64,000 nucleotides of DNA. It comes from Hibiscus mutabilis. Lineage: Eukaryota; Streptophyta; Magnoliopsida; Malvales; Malvaceae. The notes below the pieces were generated by a model. That model did not search any database, was not told the DNA's origin, and worked only from the letters and a program-made list of their open reading frames with translations. Positions 22,798 to 34,359 of the stretch are shown here, one piece after another; the first letter of the stretch is position 1; every line of letters starts with the position of its first letter. The DNA lies in contig JAGYYJ010001722.1 in assembly GCA_019671005.1 (NCBI GenBank), forward strand, positions 17,596 through 81,595, written 5' to 3'. The position numbers and the translations under genes are program-made.

Positions 22798-24554
22798 TGT
22801 AACAACGCCCCGCTTGAAGGAGGTTCGACGTGTTATTACAAAAAATAATTTGATTTAAAAATAGAATGGAGTCGCTACCAATCACTTTAATAGGCCGACA
22901 CCGTTAAAAGTTAACTATAAATTCAAAAAGATTGGGTTCGGGAGTCAGTTACGTGTGGGGAATGGTAAGCACCCTCACAACGCCCAAAATTGGTATCGAG
23001 TCGATTGTTTGATGTATAAATGAGGGAAATTAAGAATTCGAATTTAATTTAAAATTTATGATCCCTTAAAATATTTAAAGAAAAGTTTTTTGTACGAGAG
23101 AAGTTTACACCCCTACACCTAGGGTATAATTTCAATATTTCTTTGTATGAAAGAAATTTGCACCCCTACACCCGGGGCATAATTTCAATATTTCTTTATA
23201 TGAAAAAAATTGCACCCCTACACATGGGTATAATTTCCGTTAGATTCAGAACGAAATGAACCTATTTTGAAAATTATAATTTAAAATGATATTTTATGAT
23301 AGAGACTAACGAAAAGCGGCACCCTTTACGTTCGGAGTATGATTTTTTACGAGAATCCCTAACAAAAGTTTAACATTAAAACCGTTTAAAATGAATGAAT
23401 ATGAAATATATATATATATATACACATACATACATACGAATATACAAAAATATATATAAAACTATAAATAAGTAAATAGTAATAATAATGATGTAGTGAT
23501 AAAAGAAAACTTTACAAAAAATATACTGTACTTTGTATACATATTGTTTACTAAATTATTTTATGTATAAATATAATAACATACAATGTACGTATTAAAT
23601 ACATACTAAATAAATATATTAAATACATTAACATATAATGCTATACATATGATATACAAAATATTAATATGTAACCAGAAAATAAAATATACATATGTAC
23701 ATATTAAATAAATAATATACTATATAATATATAAAGGTACAATACATATGATATAAAACTATATAATATACGTGTATATATGATATTGAGGTAATGATAA
23801 TATACATATGTAAATACAAAATGTATAATATATAGTAGGAAAATAAAATATATATGTACATAATAATAAATATAATTCCATATAATAATAATAATAACAA
23901 TAATAATAATAATATGTAAAAAGGTGACCAAATTGCAAAAAAAAGAAATTGGAAAGTTAGAAAAAAGAGGACGAAATTGAAAGAAAATAAAAAGGAAAAT
24001 CTTGCGGAGAGAAGAAAAATGGGGCGGAGGGATTAAATCTGTAATTTTTCATTTTTATTTTAATCATTCGGACCAAATTAAAGAACAATAAAATCTAACA
24101 GCTCAATTAAAAGAAAATAAAGGACCAGATTAAAATTGTTTCAAAAACTGAGGGACTGAAAATGGGATTATACCATGCGGAAGAACACATTTTAAAAAAA
24201 CGGCTGGGGTGGGGGATTTATGGTGTAATTGTCTGATTTTTAAATACCAGTATATAAGTTAAAAAGGATAAAAAATCATTTGGTGGAAATATTTCAAAAA
24301 AATAGAATCCTCTCAATTCCTTTTGCCAGCACGATCACCGGCTTTCTCTGTACTGTCGCTGGCCGTTGACGGCGCCGCCACCTTCGGTGACCGGGCACCG
24401 AAAAGAAATATGCTTTTTGACTTCCCTCGGCGCCCTGAATACAAATCTGGTGTCGGATTCTTTCAAAAAAGATCCTAGGTAAATAAATATAGAAAAGAGA
24501 AACGAAAGGTTGTATTTTTTTACCTCTTTTGATCTTTGTTTTGAGTCCCTTATT

Positions 24555-24595
<41 letters not shown>

Positions 24596-25013
24596 TTTTG
24601 GTTTTTTTTGTTCAGACGAAACAAAATTATAGAACCTTTTTATTTCGAATCCTTTTTTTCACATCCAAAAAACCTCATTTTTCTATTCGATTCCAACGCT
24701 CCTGACATTCGATTTGGTATGGGGTTTTTATACCCATTTTGATACATGCATGGATATGAAAATATATTACAACTTGATCTAAATTTTTTGTAGGTTTGGA
24801 CGGTAGTGGACGGTGGCTGGCGCGAATGGCCAATGGCGGCGCACGTGGCGGCTACGTGCGCGGAAAGTGGGCAGAGGGGTGCGGCGGCGGCTGCAAGTGG
24901 GGATGTTAGGGTTTGGGGGTAGTTAGGGTATTTTTGGGTCTTAAATATATAAATGGGTTGTTAGGTTATATTTTAATTTGGGCTCAAATCCTGGACTAAA
25001 ATGGGTTACTACA
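22798..25013 (-). mobile_element. Long LTR (3' LTR) of a Tat-like retrotransposon
   Basis: Reading the minus strand, the LTR starts TGTAGTAACCC at 25013 and ends GGCGTTGTTACA at 22798 (2.2 kb, TG...CA). Just before its start lies a polypurine tract, AACAAAGAGGGACAGC, which marks it as a 3' LTR of a minus-strand element. It shares with the LTR at 25778-27041 a block near its end (on the plus strand AGTCGCTACC / AGACGCCACC, then AGGCCGA(A)CACC, then GGTTC(A/G)GGAG(C/T)CAGTTACG). A GC-rich patch (24340-24420, 24790-24930) sits in the first part of the LTR. A partner LTR is not in the window. Confidence 0.65.
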
Positions 25014-25777
25014 GCTGTCCCTCTTTGTTCTTTGCTGTATAACAGAAATAAGGCAAAGACAAAAGAGTAACCATTTTTTTCCGATCAATCTGGGTTCTTT
25101 CTCTGGCCAACGCTTCTTTTTCGGGCTTCTCTTGATCTTTATAATCTTCAAAATAGAGAATTCGTTGGGGAAGACAAAATCTGAGGATATCTGTTGGTGT
25201 AGATAAAATAAGCTCGGCTTGCTAAGACTCTGATGATGATGCAATCCCTGAAGAAAATTTAACCTAGCTGCAACACTGATGAAGAAACAAGGTCTGCAAA
25301 ACTTGATCCAATTGCCACCTTGACGAAGACACAGGATCGAAGGACGAAGGTTTGGCCCAGCTACAATAGCGAGGAGGCCGGACTGGAAGTCGGTAAAATT
25401 TAATGTAGAGCTTGGCTTGTAGACTTCTTTTGTATTTTTCTCAAATGCATAGGGATCAACGGTTTTGAGTTGCCTTTACCAGTAGCCGTTTGCTCCGGGC
25501 TAGTTGTACCATTCCCCTGAGTACAATCAGTTTGTACCAATCGTGACATTGGATTTTTCAAAAGATTTAGTTTCCTTCGACCATTCGCGAAAATGGATTT
25601 TCAATGGACATTTGAATTATCCATTATCTTAAACTTTAACATGTTTAAGCACGTTGTGCCAACATTTTTGCTGGACTTGTCAAAAACTTTGATCCAGCTG
25701 CATCAATGACGAAGAGACAATATCAAAATTTGGTTCAGTCATCCCAACAACGGAAGGACAGAATCAGATAACAGCAA
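25014..25777 (-). mobile_element. 3' internal remnant of the first LTR element
   Basis: Sequence directly inside the 3' LTR at 22798-25013, cut at 25777 by the second LTR element. It is non-coding. The layout implies that the second element inserted into the first, flanked on this side by AGCAA; the other flank was not found. Confidence 0.45.
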
Positions 25778-27041
25778 TGTAGCGATCTCCCTTTTATGCG
25801 TGTTTCGCTAAAAATGAGGTTTTAAGGGTGTTTGTGGTCTTTTGGGTATTTTAAAAATATTCATTCTATGGGGTTTTAAAAAAAATCATATTTTATTTTA
25901 AAAATGGAGACGCCACCGGCCATTTAAGTAGGCCGAACACCATAAAACCAGAGATTTTAAAAATGTTGGGTTCAGGAGCCAGTTACGGATGAGGAAGGAT
26001 TAGCACCCCATACTGCCCAAAATTGATACTTTAATAATTACCGCTTTATTAATATTAAACTTTTTTCGGGTTAAAGTGGCGATTTAATTAACATTTAATT
26101 ACATGTGCGAGTAAATTTTAAAAGCCTCGTTATCTGAGAGTAAACACCCAACCATTATCACTACGCCTGATACTGTCCCCGTTTACGCTCAGATAAAAGG
26201 GCACCGCATTAACAAAATATATATCTGTTATGCATACTAACATGGCAAATAAATTAAATACAATACGATAAAAATTAAAAGCATAAATGAATAAATACTA
26301 ACATAATAAAATAATAATCTAACATAAATAAAATACTAATCTAAAATATACATACATGATTATTAATCTAACACATAAATAAAAACAAATCTAACATAAA
26401 TAAAATACTAATCTAAAACATTCATAAATATTAATCTAACACATAAATAAAAACATATCTAACATAAATGAAATACTAATCTAAACATAAATTTAAAACA
26501 TAAAAATACTAATCTAAAGCATAAATAAACATAAAAACTAAAAAAAACACAATTTTAAATTAACTAATACTTCATTAAATCATAAAAAATTACAACACAA
26601 ATAAAAATGGAAGAAAATACACCTAACTATGAGCTCGAATAACGAACCCCGACTGAACCCCACCGAGATCTACCACGACCTCTCCAAAAATTAACTAGAT
26701 CAGATCCAAAATAGGACCACGATCAAATGTTGGATCGAACCAACTGGGCTGAGGGCACTGCCCTTACTGGCTCCCAAAAATTGGGTGCCGATTCATGCCA
26801 ATTTCATGGCATTTTGGGTGTGATTTTTTTAGTGCCTTTTGTGGCTGCCCCATGCCTCTATTTATAGGCAAATAATGGAGTCTTAAGGGTGACGTTGAGT
26901 ACCCTCCTTCATGCAATTTTTTTTTTGCTTTTTAATTACTTTTTAATTATTTTTTTATTTTTCTATTAATTTTATATTAATAATATTACCATTAAAATAA
27001 TACTAATAATACTAAAATCCAGACAAAAATGAGTGATTACA
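25778..27041 (-). mobile_element. 3' LTR of a gag-only Tat-like retrotransposon
   Basis: On the minus strand it starts TGTAATCACTCATTTTTGTC at 27041 and ends AGGGAGATCGCTACA at 25778 (1.26 kb). The tract GCAAAGATGGGCAAC directly precedes it as a polypurine tract. Internally, 26270-26560 is a run of short AT-rich units (ATAAATAAAAACAAATCTAA-like). The gag remnant at 32282-33049 lies on the same strand and in the expected 5' position. No 5' LTR copy was found downstream of 33049. Confidence 0.65.
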
Positions 27042-27189
27042 GTTGCCCATCTTTGCTTGTTCTTGTGAAACGAGAACAAAGCAAAGATAAAAAACACTCA
27101 TTTTTGTCATACTTCCTTGTTTGTAGATTCGGAGTTACGTGTTCTTCTGGAACCATCCGCTTCTCCTTAGCTGAATCTTCAAGCTCGTA

Positions 27190-27575
27190 AGTTCTTCCTA
27201 TATAGAACTTCTTCACCTTCTGGTCTTGGAACTACAGGTCCTTCCTATATAGAACATTTCATTCTGACGTCTTGAGTTAATAGTCCCTCCTATATAGGAC
27301 TTTCTGCTATGAGACGGTAAAGCATGGAGTCCTTCCTATATAGAACTCATTGCCTTTAACGCGGCGAGCTTTTCCTATATAAAACCTTTTGCGTCGCGGA
27401 TGGATTTTTCAACTGTGAGTTCTTCATATATAGAACTGCTAGTCTTTAAACCCTGGAGCCGCGAGTATTTCCTATATAAAACTTTTAGCTTCTGAAATCT
27501 CGGAGCTGCGGGTTCTTCATATATAGAACTTCTTGCTGCGAGTGCTCGAAAATATGGGCCATAACTATATAGAAC
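27190..27575. repeat. Array of CCTATATAGAAC units
   Basis: About eight copies of a 12-16 base core, TTCCTATATAGAACTT and variants (CATATATAGAAC, CCTATATAAAAC), spaced 45-60 bases apart by diverged linkers. It lies just inside the 3' LTR, in the non-coding 3' part of the retrotransposon. Confidence 0.7.
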
Positions 27576-27589
27576 ATTTATCTTCACAT

Positions 27590-27924
27590 TTGGGATTCAC
27601 ACCAAAATGGCTACTGTTCTTTCTGGACTCACGCTACTAAGGTTGCCGAAATCTTTCTTCAAATTTGGGGATTCATGCCAAAAATGGCTACCTATCTTTC
27701 AAAAAATTTGAGGATTCACGCCGAAAATGGCTACCAATCTTTCTGGACTCACGCTACTATAGCTGCCGAACTTTTATTTAAAATTTGTGGATTTATGTCG
27801 AAAATGGCCACCTATCTTTCTGGGCTCACGCTACTATGGCTGCCGAACTTTCTTCAAATTTGGGGATTCACGCCAAAAATGACCACCGATCTTTCTAGAC
27901 TCGCGCTACTATAGATGTAGAACT
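27590..27924. repeat. Minisatellite, unit about 80 bp
   Basis: Four imperfect copies built from TTTGGGGATTCACGCCAAAA, ATGGCTACC and TTTCTGGACTCACGCTACTA, then a GCTGCCGAACTTT joint. The second half of this unit is the one that becomes the 32-bp repeat to the right. Confidence 0.7.
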
Positions 27925-28305
27925 TTTTGGACTCTCGCTACTAAGGTTGCCGATTTTTTTAGACTCACGCTACTAAGGTTGTCGATCTTTCTAGACTCAC
28001 GCTGCTAAGGTTGCCGATCTTTTTAGACTCACACTGCTAAGGCTGCCGATCTTTTTAGACTCACGCTACTAAGGCTGCTGATATTTTTGGACTCACGCTA
28101 CTAAGGCTGCCGATATTTCTAGACTCGCGCTAATAAGGTTGTCGATCTTTCTAGACTCATGCTGCTAAGGCTGTCGATCTTCTTGGACTCACACTGCTAA
28201 GGCTGCCAATTTTTCTAGACTCACACTACTAAGGCTGTCGATCTTTCTAGACTCACGCTACTAAGGCTAGCGATCTTTCTGGACTCACGCTACTAAGGCT
28301 GTCGA
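27925..28305. repeat. Minisatellite, unit 32 bp
   Basis: Eleven to twelve nearly uninterrupted copies of a 32-base unit: CGATCTTTCTAGACTCACGC followed by TACTAAGGCTGC. Differences between copies are mostly single substitutions, so the expansion is fairly recent relative to the rest of the element. Confidence 0.85.
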
Positions 28306-28945
28306 CATCTGGCCTCACAATACTATGGCTGCCACATCAGGCCCGAATGACTTATTGATTGCCTGAAGGACTTATCACCATGCTCGAAAGACTTACTAGA
28401 GGCCCGAATGTCTTATCATTATGCCCGAATGTCTTATTGATGGCCCGAATGACTTAATATATGGCTTTACGCTACTTTGACTGCCAACATCTAGCCTCAC
28501 GCTACTATGGCTGTCGTCATCTGGCCTCACGCTACTATGGCTGTCGTATCATACTCGAATGACTTATTGATGGCCTGAATGACTTATCACCATGCTCGAA
28601 AGACTTACTGGTGGCCCGAAGGTCTTATCATCATGCCCGAAGGTCTTATTGATGGCTCGAAGAACTTAATATCAGGCTTTATGATACTTTGGCTACCGTC
28701 ATCTGGCCTCACGCTACTATGGTTGCCGTCATCTGGCCTCGCGCTACTATGGCTGCCACATCATGCTCGAAAGACTTATTGATGGCCCGAAGGACTTATC
28801 ACCATGCTCAAAAGACTTAGTAGTGGCTCGAAGGTCTTATCATCATGCCCGAAGGTCTTACTAATGGCCCGAATGACTTAATATCTGGCTTTACGCTATC
28901 TTGGCTACCGTCATTTGGCCTCACGCTACTATGGCTGCCGTTATC
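28306..28945. repeat. Higher-order repeat, unit about 180-211 bp
   Basis: Three long units plus a partial fourth, starting near 28307, 28489, 28700 and 28911. Each starts CATCTGGCCTCACGCTACTA and continues with several shorter sub-units of the type ATGCCCGAAGGTCTTATTGA, then ends in GGCTTTACGCTAC. The short ORF at 28579-28782 is only this repeat read in frame. Confidence 0.75.
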
Positions 28946-29049
28946 TTTATTTATTTAATAAAATCTACTTCTTCAAACTTTTTGACAATTCTTTAAATAC
29001 CTGTCTAAAACAAACAAAAATTGACATGCCTCTATCTATATGATGCATG

Positions 29050-29190
29050 CAATGGAATACTTTCTTTTTCTTCTTTTTTTTCTTTTTTTCTTTTTTTTTT
29101 CTTCTATTTTTCTTTTTTATTTTCTCTCTTTTTCTTTTCTTTTCTCATTTCATTTTCTTTTTTTCTTTCAATCTTTTTTTGTTCTAAAGT
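29050..29190. repeat. Polypyrimidine tract
   Basis: About 130 bases of almost pure C/T on the plus strand. Shorter tracts of the same kind occur at about 30590-30672, 31022-31070 and 31345-31390. The two Phe/Leu-rich ORFs here are products of the tract, not genes. Confidence 0.8.
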
Positions 29191-30365
29191 TTTACACCCT
29201 GAAAGGTCGTTCATCAGATTTCTTCATCTATTTACTTCTTCACTATATGCTCTTAAATCCTCATTTGATCAATCACTTCGAATATGAATTAACATGCTTT
29301 TAAATCTTTTGTGTGGAAGGTTTTCTTGTCTTCAGGGTTATCACTGTCTTCAAAAATGATCTTCTAGTCCTTATATTATTCTTATAAGAACCCTTGTCAT
29401 CTTCTTCGCTTGGCGTTGCCCCATTCAATCACGGGCTCAACTGCTTCGAATTTCCTGACCCATCATACAGAGCCTTGATCTATTTCTAATCACTAGGGTG
29501 AGCAAAAATGCTTTCATCCCCTGAGCTCATCCTTAATCTTCTCGTAGCATTTCGATGGGAACTAACTTTCGGTCCCTATGCTTTAAACCTCATCATCATT
29601 CATTTTCATCATTTTTTATTTAATTCATTCAGTTCTCATTTATTTTTTTAATAATAATGTGAAAATTCACTTGTGTATATTTCAATACATGGAAATATTG
29701 ACCATTTGAAAAGATGGCAGTCATTTTTAAAACCACAATTTGAGGGGGAAATTGTTTTGAACAAATGGTAAACGTCTTTAAAGAAGCCAAACATTTTTGA
29801 AAACTAATGTTTGGAGAATGGTAAGCAAAATTTAGAGTACTGCCACACTTTAAAAGTTAGAATTTCGGGAAAATGGTAAACATCAAAATTTGAGGAGAAA
29901 ATATCAAACACTGTAAAAACATGTTTACCCCCAAAATATCAAATGTAATAGCGCGTCTGCTTCTAATTGCCAAAGATAAACTCTAACGAAGTGTAAATTT
30001 AAAAGATCTTTACTACTGTAGAGATATATGCAAATGTATAGTCTCTTATGGTCTATTAGGCTTTTGAGATGAACAATCCCCTACCTAATTTCTACCCCGT
30101 TTAAGGTGGCTCTCTTAATCTTACTATATCACCATGCCCTATTCTTTCCTCATTTAGGTGTCGATCAGGCACTTCGAAGTTTGACGTTCCTTGAAGAAAT
30201 GCTAGCCCTTATATGTGAGATGTAATCTAAAGGCATTCTCATCCAACTTGGACATCCATGGATGATCATAATGGTCTTTGGAGGCTTGCAGTGTAGGTCA
30301 TGGGTTCATGGTTAAGCGAAACAATATTTTTGTACTTGTGTAACTTGGATATTCCTTTTATTCTT

Positions 30366-31425
30366 TTTTAGATCACTCTAGACTGCCCATTTTTGGGTTT
30401 TCACCATAGAATTCATTTCCTTTCTTTTTCACTATAGGCTGCCTTGCATTCTGGCTATGTACTGATGTTCGTTTTCTGTTCAAAGATGTTTGATCCTCCA
30501 AAACTCCTCAAAACTGAGATTTATTGAATGAATGATTACGAATAAATTTCTGAGAATTCTTGTGATTGGCACACCCAGATGAAATGATATTCTTTTTTAC
30601 TTCTTTTCTTTCTCTTTCTTTCTTTTTTCATACATTTTCTTATTTTTCTCTTTTTTCTTCTTTTTTTTTCTTGAATCGCTCTAGACTGCCCATTTTTGGG
30701 TTTTCACCATAGAGGTCATTTTTTCTCGTATTTAGATTGACGTATCTTGGTTGGATATTGTTGCCAGCATGCTCAGGCAGACTACTCATTCCTCTTCATT
30801 TTCGGGATCGCTCTAGACTGCCCATTTTTGGGTTTTCACCCTAAAGGCCATTTCCCTTTTCGAAATTGGCAATCTTCGGGCCGACTTGTCTTAACTTGGC
30901 TTCAATTCAAGCTTCTATACAAATCTTCAAAATTGTGAATTCTTTATCTATCTCCTGCTCATTTCTTGCAGTTGAAGTCTTGATCTTGTATCGTTTGATC
31001 TGTGTGTGAAGTATATATAGTATTTTTCTTTTTCCTTTTTTTTCTCTCTTATTTTTATTTTTTTCTTCTAAGGGAATTCAACTCATCACAGTTCTTTGTA
31101 TCGAGAATAATGATGGAGTATACAACAGAACCCTGAGTTACTCGGCATAGTTATGATTTGAATATATCACTCATGTAGCTACTCCACTTTTTGACTTAAA
31201 AAATGGATAAAGCATATAACCACCTTCTGAGCTTTTCACTACAGCGGAGTGCCCCAGAATATTCTACTAATTTCTCTCTTTTTAAACACTCTTATCTAGG
31301 AATACCTTTTAGTAAACCCAAACAGTGGACTGTAATCTCTATTTTTTTGTCTCTTTCTTTCTTTCTTTTTTCTTTTCTCTCTTTTTTTAGACTGTCTATT
31401 TTGGGTTTTCAGCCTAGAGTCTTTT
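30366..31425. repeat. Four dispersed copies of a 30-base motif
   Basis: The motif CTCTAGACTGCCCATTTTTG plus GGTTTTCACC occurs near 30366, 30678 and 30808, with a diverged copy near 31388. Each is followed by a CATAGA(A/G)(G/T)TCATTT-like stretch. The core CCCATTTTTGGG is palindromic. Polypyrimidine tracts separate the copies. It is part of the non-coding region of the retrotransposon. Confidence 0.7.
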
Positions 31426-32281
31426 TCCTCTTGTTCGAATATGTGGATATATTCTCGAATCAAACTGCATCTACATCGGACATTGTCGCTTGTTCCTGCT
31501 TGAACGTAATCAATTCTACCCAGCTCTTCTAAATTGGTGCCTATCGAACGATAGAGTCTTCATGTATATTATTCTTACACTATTTAACTTGGTGTACACG
31601 CTCTTGATTGCTTCGGCCTTCTGATTGCCATTTTTTATGTTGCTTGGTTTACTTTCTGAGCATAAACTTGTCTTCATCTATTTTCCTCTGGTAGTTCTAT
31701 GGCCTTCATGTCCAATCTATCTGGTTTCATATATTTCTCTTAGTAAAGTGAAATAATACCATTCGTCCTTCCATTCATAGATGTTTTGAGAAAGTCTTCA
31801 GGGGGTAAAGGTTTAGGGTCAACTCTCGATTCAAGGATCTTAAACGACAAGTACCTGAGAAGAAAAATTCCTAAAATGGGAACTGCCCATTGTCTAAACA
31901 CTCGTTTTGTTCCTCTGTTGGCCTAAGTGGATTAATAGATACTCACATTTGCAATATCCTCACAACTTTCAATTTCTTCTAAATATAAGCAACTTATAGT
32001 TGATCTTTAGATCTGAAACAAAGGTATTATTGCATTCAAAATTTGAGGACCTGGTATAGAAATGATATATACATATGTCCATTCAAAAATGCATATATAT
32101 GCATATGGGAGAAAAAAAACTACCCCATATAAATAAAATGTTTAAAGAATCAAAAATGTAAAAATGCTTTCTAAATATAAATGTGATTTGTTATTCTGAC
32201 AAACAATGAGTTTTTTTATGTTGAGAATTTCTTTGTGAAATGATGAGAAAATCGTAGGGACCTTCGGACTATCCCCGGGTA

Positions 32282-33049
32282 CTAACTCATTCCAGCCCTT
32301 TCAATGTAATGTAGGATTGTGCCACTTTTCTTGTTTTTCCACCGCTGGATCAACTCTCTCGTCATGACTCCCTCGTCAACCAGCTTCTTGATTTCTTCTA
32401 TTAACGACCACAAATTTCTTGGTGTCATGCCTCGGTGCCTTAATGTAGAACTTACATGTACTGTACGGATCAAAATTGGGAGCAGATGAGCTGGGTGTAA
32501 TCTTTATCGGCCTGGAGGTAAGGTACTAACCCTTGACCAGATGAGGCCATATGTCTCAGATGGAATACTCCGTATATCTCTAAATATGTACTTGTTCGAG
32601 GAATTTTTCTCGGTGATTCGAAGGAATCTGCATGTCTTCTTCTCTTACGATCACGAGAACCTTGAAAGTGGTACCCATTTATCTCTTTCCTTCTGCTCCT
32701 AGACATGTATGGTTTGTTGAATTAATACTCAATTTTCCTTGAAGTCATCATATTTGGCCCTCAATTTCCCGAGCATCTTATCAAAGAGAAAATACGAAAG
32801 ATGGCTTAAGACATGGAAGTCACTTTCCTCTTCGGCAATAGGAGGCTGCATTTGGGCGGCTAACCTCCGCCATCTCAAGGCACATTCCTTGAAACTCTCA
32901 TCAGGTTTCATCCTCGTACCCTGGAGATACTGACGACTTGGTGCTAGGTCTAAAGCATATTTATATTGGCCCAAAAAGGCATCGACTAAGTCTCCCCACG
33001 GCTGAACTTGGTCTCTACTCAAACAGTTATACCATATTACGGTGGTCAT
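32282..33049 (-). pseudogene. Ty3/gypsy (Tat-like) gag remnant
   Basis: Three overlapping or adjacent frames cover a gag protein. 32729-33049 reads QPWGDLVDAFLGQYKYALDL, SFKECALRWRRLAAQMQPPI and EEESDFHVLSHLSYFLFDKM, matching the retrotransposon gag domain. 32470-32706 is basic and Arg-rich with no zinc knuckle seen. 32282-32473 has TLRHRGMTPRNLWSLIEEIK then KLVDEGVMTRELIQRWKNKK, like the post-capsid part of Tat-lineage gag. Frame breaks near 32470 and 32720 show it is decayed. No protease, RT, RNase H or integrase follows toward the 3' LTR, so the element is a gag-only, non-autonomous type. Confidence 0.75.
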
Positions 33050-34359
33050 GCTAGACTGTCGTAGAAGCAGTGGAACAGTAACTTTTCATTCTCAATGCAG
33101 CCCTCCATCTTTTTGCAGAACATGGTCAGGTGAATGTTGGGGCACCCTGTTCCGTCATCATGCGCAAATATGAGAATCTTTAAAATCCGGAGGAATGATC
33201 AATCAGGGTTCAAACAGAGTTTTCTTGCATCGAAGGCATCAAACTTTTTTTTGAGCCCATCCTCTAACTGCTCGAATCTTTATTTTTGAGTGTGTTCAAT
33301 TCTTTTATTCACGACAAAACTCTAATTGGTCTTTGGATTACTCCCCAAAAATGTTATGCAAGGTAATGATAATGTTATGTAAAATATGACATGATTGTAC
33401 AATGTGATGCACTGCAATGCATGAATGCAAATGCAGTGTTGATTCTCGAACAGTCCTTAAAAGACTTTCGTTCAATAGAAAAATGTCTGGTTGCAAGAAA
33501 CTAATAATGAATTACAGGTAACATTTAGCTTCATTCTGGAGATCTTGACTTCGGAAAGCAAAGCCTGTGCTCCACGTCTCGAAGTCGTCTTCATGATGAT
33601 GGATGACCTCGTCTTCTCCTCTTATTCTATTCCATGGACTCGTGACGCCATGATCTTCATGCTTTGGCTTCTAAAAAAGTTGACAAGTGTAGGCATAATG
33701 CAGACAATAATTTCTTCTTCGATTGATTTGGGTACAAACAAATCGATCTTCGAATAATGCATCTAAATAAGGTTGGATCCTAGCGGCCTAAAGGGTCTAC
33801 TTAAAGTCTTTAAATATATATATATATTAGAAGACTTTGAAGGGTAAGATAAAAAGGGAAGAAAATCTTGCAATCCGACACCACAATCTTTAGTACAGTG
33901 AGGAAACAGCAGACTTTTTGTTGTTTTCTTGTATAAAGGGCGGGGGGGGGGGGGGTCTCCCACGCCGTTTTAACTTTTCCCAACATCTTCACGCTCCTCC
34001 GCTTGTGTACTTCCTCCTCTCCCATCGGTGCCTCACGGTTGGTTACCTCGACACGTGGAAGAATCATGGTGGCTCAGTGTCACTATACAAAAGAGTGGAA
34101 AATTGCTTCAACTTTATAAAATCATTTTTTTATTTAGTTAGGTAGCGTGAAAAATAATATTTTTAATTTAAATTAATTTTCTCATTAAAAGGACATTGCA
34201 GAAATTAGATAAAATTGCTAGAGTTTTTTTTTGTAATTTAAAACTCATATTTTTATCACTGTTCAAATTGATTTTTATTTTATAAAAAGAAAAAATAAAA
34301 CAAAACAAAGAAAATTTCTACAACGATATTGTATATAGTTGAACATCACTAATGTAATA
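33050..34359. other. 5' side of the gag remnant and flank
   Basis: Probably the 5' UTR of the retrotransposon up to an unresolved point, then host or older repeat DNA. Contains a run of 14 G at 33942-33955 and a TA run near 33812-33828. No gene found; the ORFs at 33491-33757 and 33763-34145 have no family features. Confidence 0.35.

Noticed and set aside
23664..23931. Tyr/Ile-rich ORFs
   Set aside because: They arise from TA-rich simple sequence inside the LTR.
28579..28782. ORF with repeated SGLTLLWLP blocks
   Set aside because: It is the minisatellite unit read in frame, not a gene.
27190..28945. CRISPR-like regular repeats
   Set aside because: The genome is a plant; units are imperfect, linkers are not unique spacers and the arrays lie within a retrotransposon.
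29021..29303. Two Phe/Leu/Ser-rich ORFs that resemble membrane proteins
   Set aside because: They are translations of a polypyrimidine tract.
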